A stretch of 6,468 nucleotides of DNA from Thermoproteota archaeon (GTDB lineage Archaea; Thermoproteota; Methanomethylicia; Nezhaarchaeales; WYZ-LMO8), in the NCBI GenBank assembly GCA_011605835.1, contig JAAOZJ010000075.1, positions 1 to 6,468 of the forward strand, given 5' to 3'. The notes under the pieces were generated by a model. It saw nothing but the letters and a program-made list of their open reading frames with translations, ran no database searches and was not told where the DNA came from. Made by a program: the position numbers and the translations under genes. How positions within the stretch are numbered: position 1 is the stretch's first letter; each line of letters starts with the position of its first letter. Shown piece after piece: positions 5,690-6,468 of this stretch.

Positions 5690-6121
5690 ATGCAAAGCGG
5701 CGGGGACGAGGGGTTTCGGGAGTATTTAGCGTTGCTGGATAGGGCCCTTAGCCAAGTTCCTGCAAAACCGGTATCTGGCGATCGCTTCCAAATGCCCAAG
5801 TCAAAGGTAATGGTCATAGGCAACAGGACCATAATACAAAACTTCAAGGAGATAGTCTCGACGCTTAACAGGCAGCCAGAGCAGTTCTTCAACTTCCTGC
5901 TCCACGAGCTGGGGACCGCGGGGACTATAGAGGATACGAGAGCCGTCTTGCATGGCAAGTTCTCGAAGGAGAAGATAGATAGCTTAATTGAGATCTACAC
6001 GAAGCTCTACGTCATATGCCCCGTTTGCAGGGGCGTCGACACTGTCTTGCGTAAGGAGGGCAGGGTACTAATGATGCACTGCACGGCCTGCGGCGCCATA
6101 AGCCCTGCGAGGGGGACTTAG
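5690..6121 (+). CDS. eif2b: Translation initiation factor aIF2 subunit beta
   Basis: This is the beta subunit of the archaeal heterotrimer aIF2, which brings initiator Met-tRNA to the small ribosomal subunit. From ATG 5690 the protein has 143 aa, the usual length of the archaeal subunit. The N-terminal helix (EYLALLDRALSQVP) binds the gamma subunit. The central alpha-beta domain contains the hallmark GNRTIIQNFKEI (44-55) and QFFNFLLHELGTAGTIE (65-81). The C-terminal zinc ribbon has Cys110, Cys113, Cys131 and Cys134. A longer reading from TTG 5651 adds a very basic 13-residue leader. It is disfavoured because the TATA box puts transcription start at about that point and GAAGGAG lies 10 bases before ATG 5690. 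The stop directly abuts the DUF424 start. Confidence 0.95.
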   Translation: MQSGGDEGFREYLALLDRALSQVPAKPVSGDRFQMPKSKVMVIGNRTIIQNFKEIVSTLNRQPEQFFNFLLHELGTAGTIEDTRAVLHGKFSKEKIDSLIEIYTKLYVICPVCRGVDTVLRKEGRVLMMHCTACGAISPARGT

Positions 6122-6445
6122 TTGTCGGAGCCCGATTCCTCCGAGATAGAGGTCTACGTGAAGGTTCACCACCACGGGAAGGACGTGGTAGTAGCGATCT
6201 GCGACGAAGATTTGCTCGGCAAGACCTTTTCGGAGGGGGCCGTGAAAATCGAGGTCAGCGAGAAGTTCTATGGAGGCGAGAAGATGAGGATAGGAGAAGC
6301 CATGAAGATAGCGAAGAAGGCGACGATAGCGAACTTCCTCGGCAGAAACACCGTCAAGTACGCCGTCAAGAACAAGTTAGTGCACAAAGACGCTGTGATA
6401 GTGATAGCCTCGATCCCTCACGCGCAGTTAATAAAGATGATATAA
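6122..6445 (+). CDS. DUF424 family protein, coupled to aIF2-beta
   Basis: This 107-aa protein matches the archaeal DUF424 family. It shows VYVKVHHHGKDVVVAICDEDLLGKTF (11-36), EVSEKFYGGEKM (44-55), the helical stretch IAKKATIANFLGRNTVKYAV (63-82), and the diagnostic C-terminal IASIPHAQ (95-102). The biochemical role of the family is unknown to me. The start is TTG 6122, immediately after the aIF2-beta TAG at 6119-6121, with GAGGGGG at 6109-6115 as a well-spaced ribosome-binding site, so the two genes are surely co-transcribed. This adjacency suggests a role in translation or ribosome biology, but that is context only. No signal peptide or membrane segment is seen. Confidence 0.85.
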   Translation: MSEPDSSEIEVYVKVHHHGKDVVVAICDEDLLGKTFSEGAVKIEVSEKFYGGEKMRIGEAMKIAKKATIANFLGRNTVKYAVKNKLVHKDAVIVIASIPHAQLIKMI

Positions 6446-6450
6446 TTGGC

Positions 6451-6468
6451 ATGACTGGTCATGAGCTC
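6451..6468 (+). CDS. Possible start of a further operon gene (cut by right edge)
   Basis: An ATG five bases after the DUF424 stop opens a frame (MTGHEL) that has no stop before the edge. A second ATG at 6461 is in another frame. The spacing fits a continuing operon, but only six codons are visible, no good ribosome-binding site precedes it, and the product cannot be named. Confidence 0.25.

Noticed and set aside
1..6468. CRISPR array, tRNA or rRNA genes, complete insertion sequence
   Set aside because: No regularly spaced repeats, no tRNA-like cloverleaf with CCA or T-loop pattern, no rRNA-like text, and no TnpA or intact element ends were seen by reading both strands.

Overview
The window reads as a chromosomal segment of a hyperthermophilic crenarchaeon (Thermoproteota). 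It contains archaeal translation factor aIF2-beta with a DUF424 partner, an archaeal/eukaryotic-type t6A methylthiotransferase, an MTA phosphorylase with a C-terminal CXC motif typical of hyperthermophile enzymes, AGG/AGA-dominated arginine codons, frequent GTG/TTG starts, and TTTTAA-type TATA boxes in short intergenic gaps. A Desulfurococcales (Ignicoccus-like) host would fit, but the genus is a guess.

Layout. Positions 1-113 (-) hold the 5' end of a secreted or membrane-anchored protein, running off the left edge. Across a shared, AT-rich divergent promoter (about 114-206) lies a (+) pair: a MIP18/DUF59 Fe-S assembly protein (210-506) overlapping by ATGA a MoaD/ThiS-like sulfur carrier (503-784). 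The pair meets a convergent radical-SAM tRNA methylthiotransferase (781-2052, -) with interlocked stop codons. Next, on (-), is a decayed IS200/IS605-type TnpB remnant (about 2154-2730) carrying a frameshift and apparently an internal deletion. It abuts the 3' end of a purine-type phosphoribosyltransferase with a C-terminal extension (2736-3401, -).

A second divergent promoter region (3402-3512) separates that gene from a (+) pair: MTA phosphorylase (3513-4307) and S-adenosylhomocysteine hydrolase (4307-5608), which overlap by one base. A fresh promoter at about 5623 then drives aIF2-beta (5690-6121) and a DUF424 protein (6122-6445). A possible further ORF starts at 6451 and runs off the right edge.

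How the genes fit together. The central block handles the by-products of S-adenosylmethionine: MTA phosphorylase splits MTA from polyamine synthesis, AHCY splits SAH from methylation, and the divergent phosphoribosyltransferase could recycle purine bases. The left block concerns Fe-S and sulfur chemistry (MIP18, a sulfur carrier, and a methylthiotransferase that needs two Fe-S clusters). The right block is translation initiation. I see no new defence or mobile system. The most unusual stretch is the TnpB relic, and the rest is well-recognised core metabolism.
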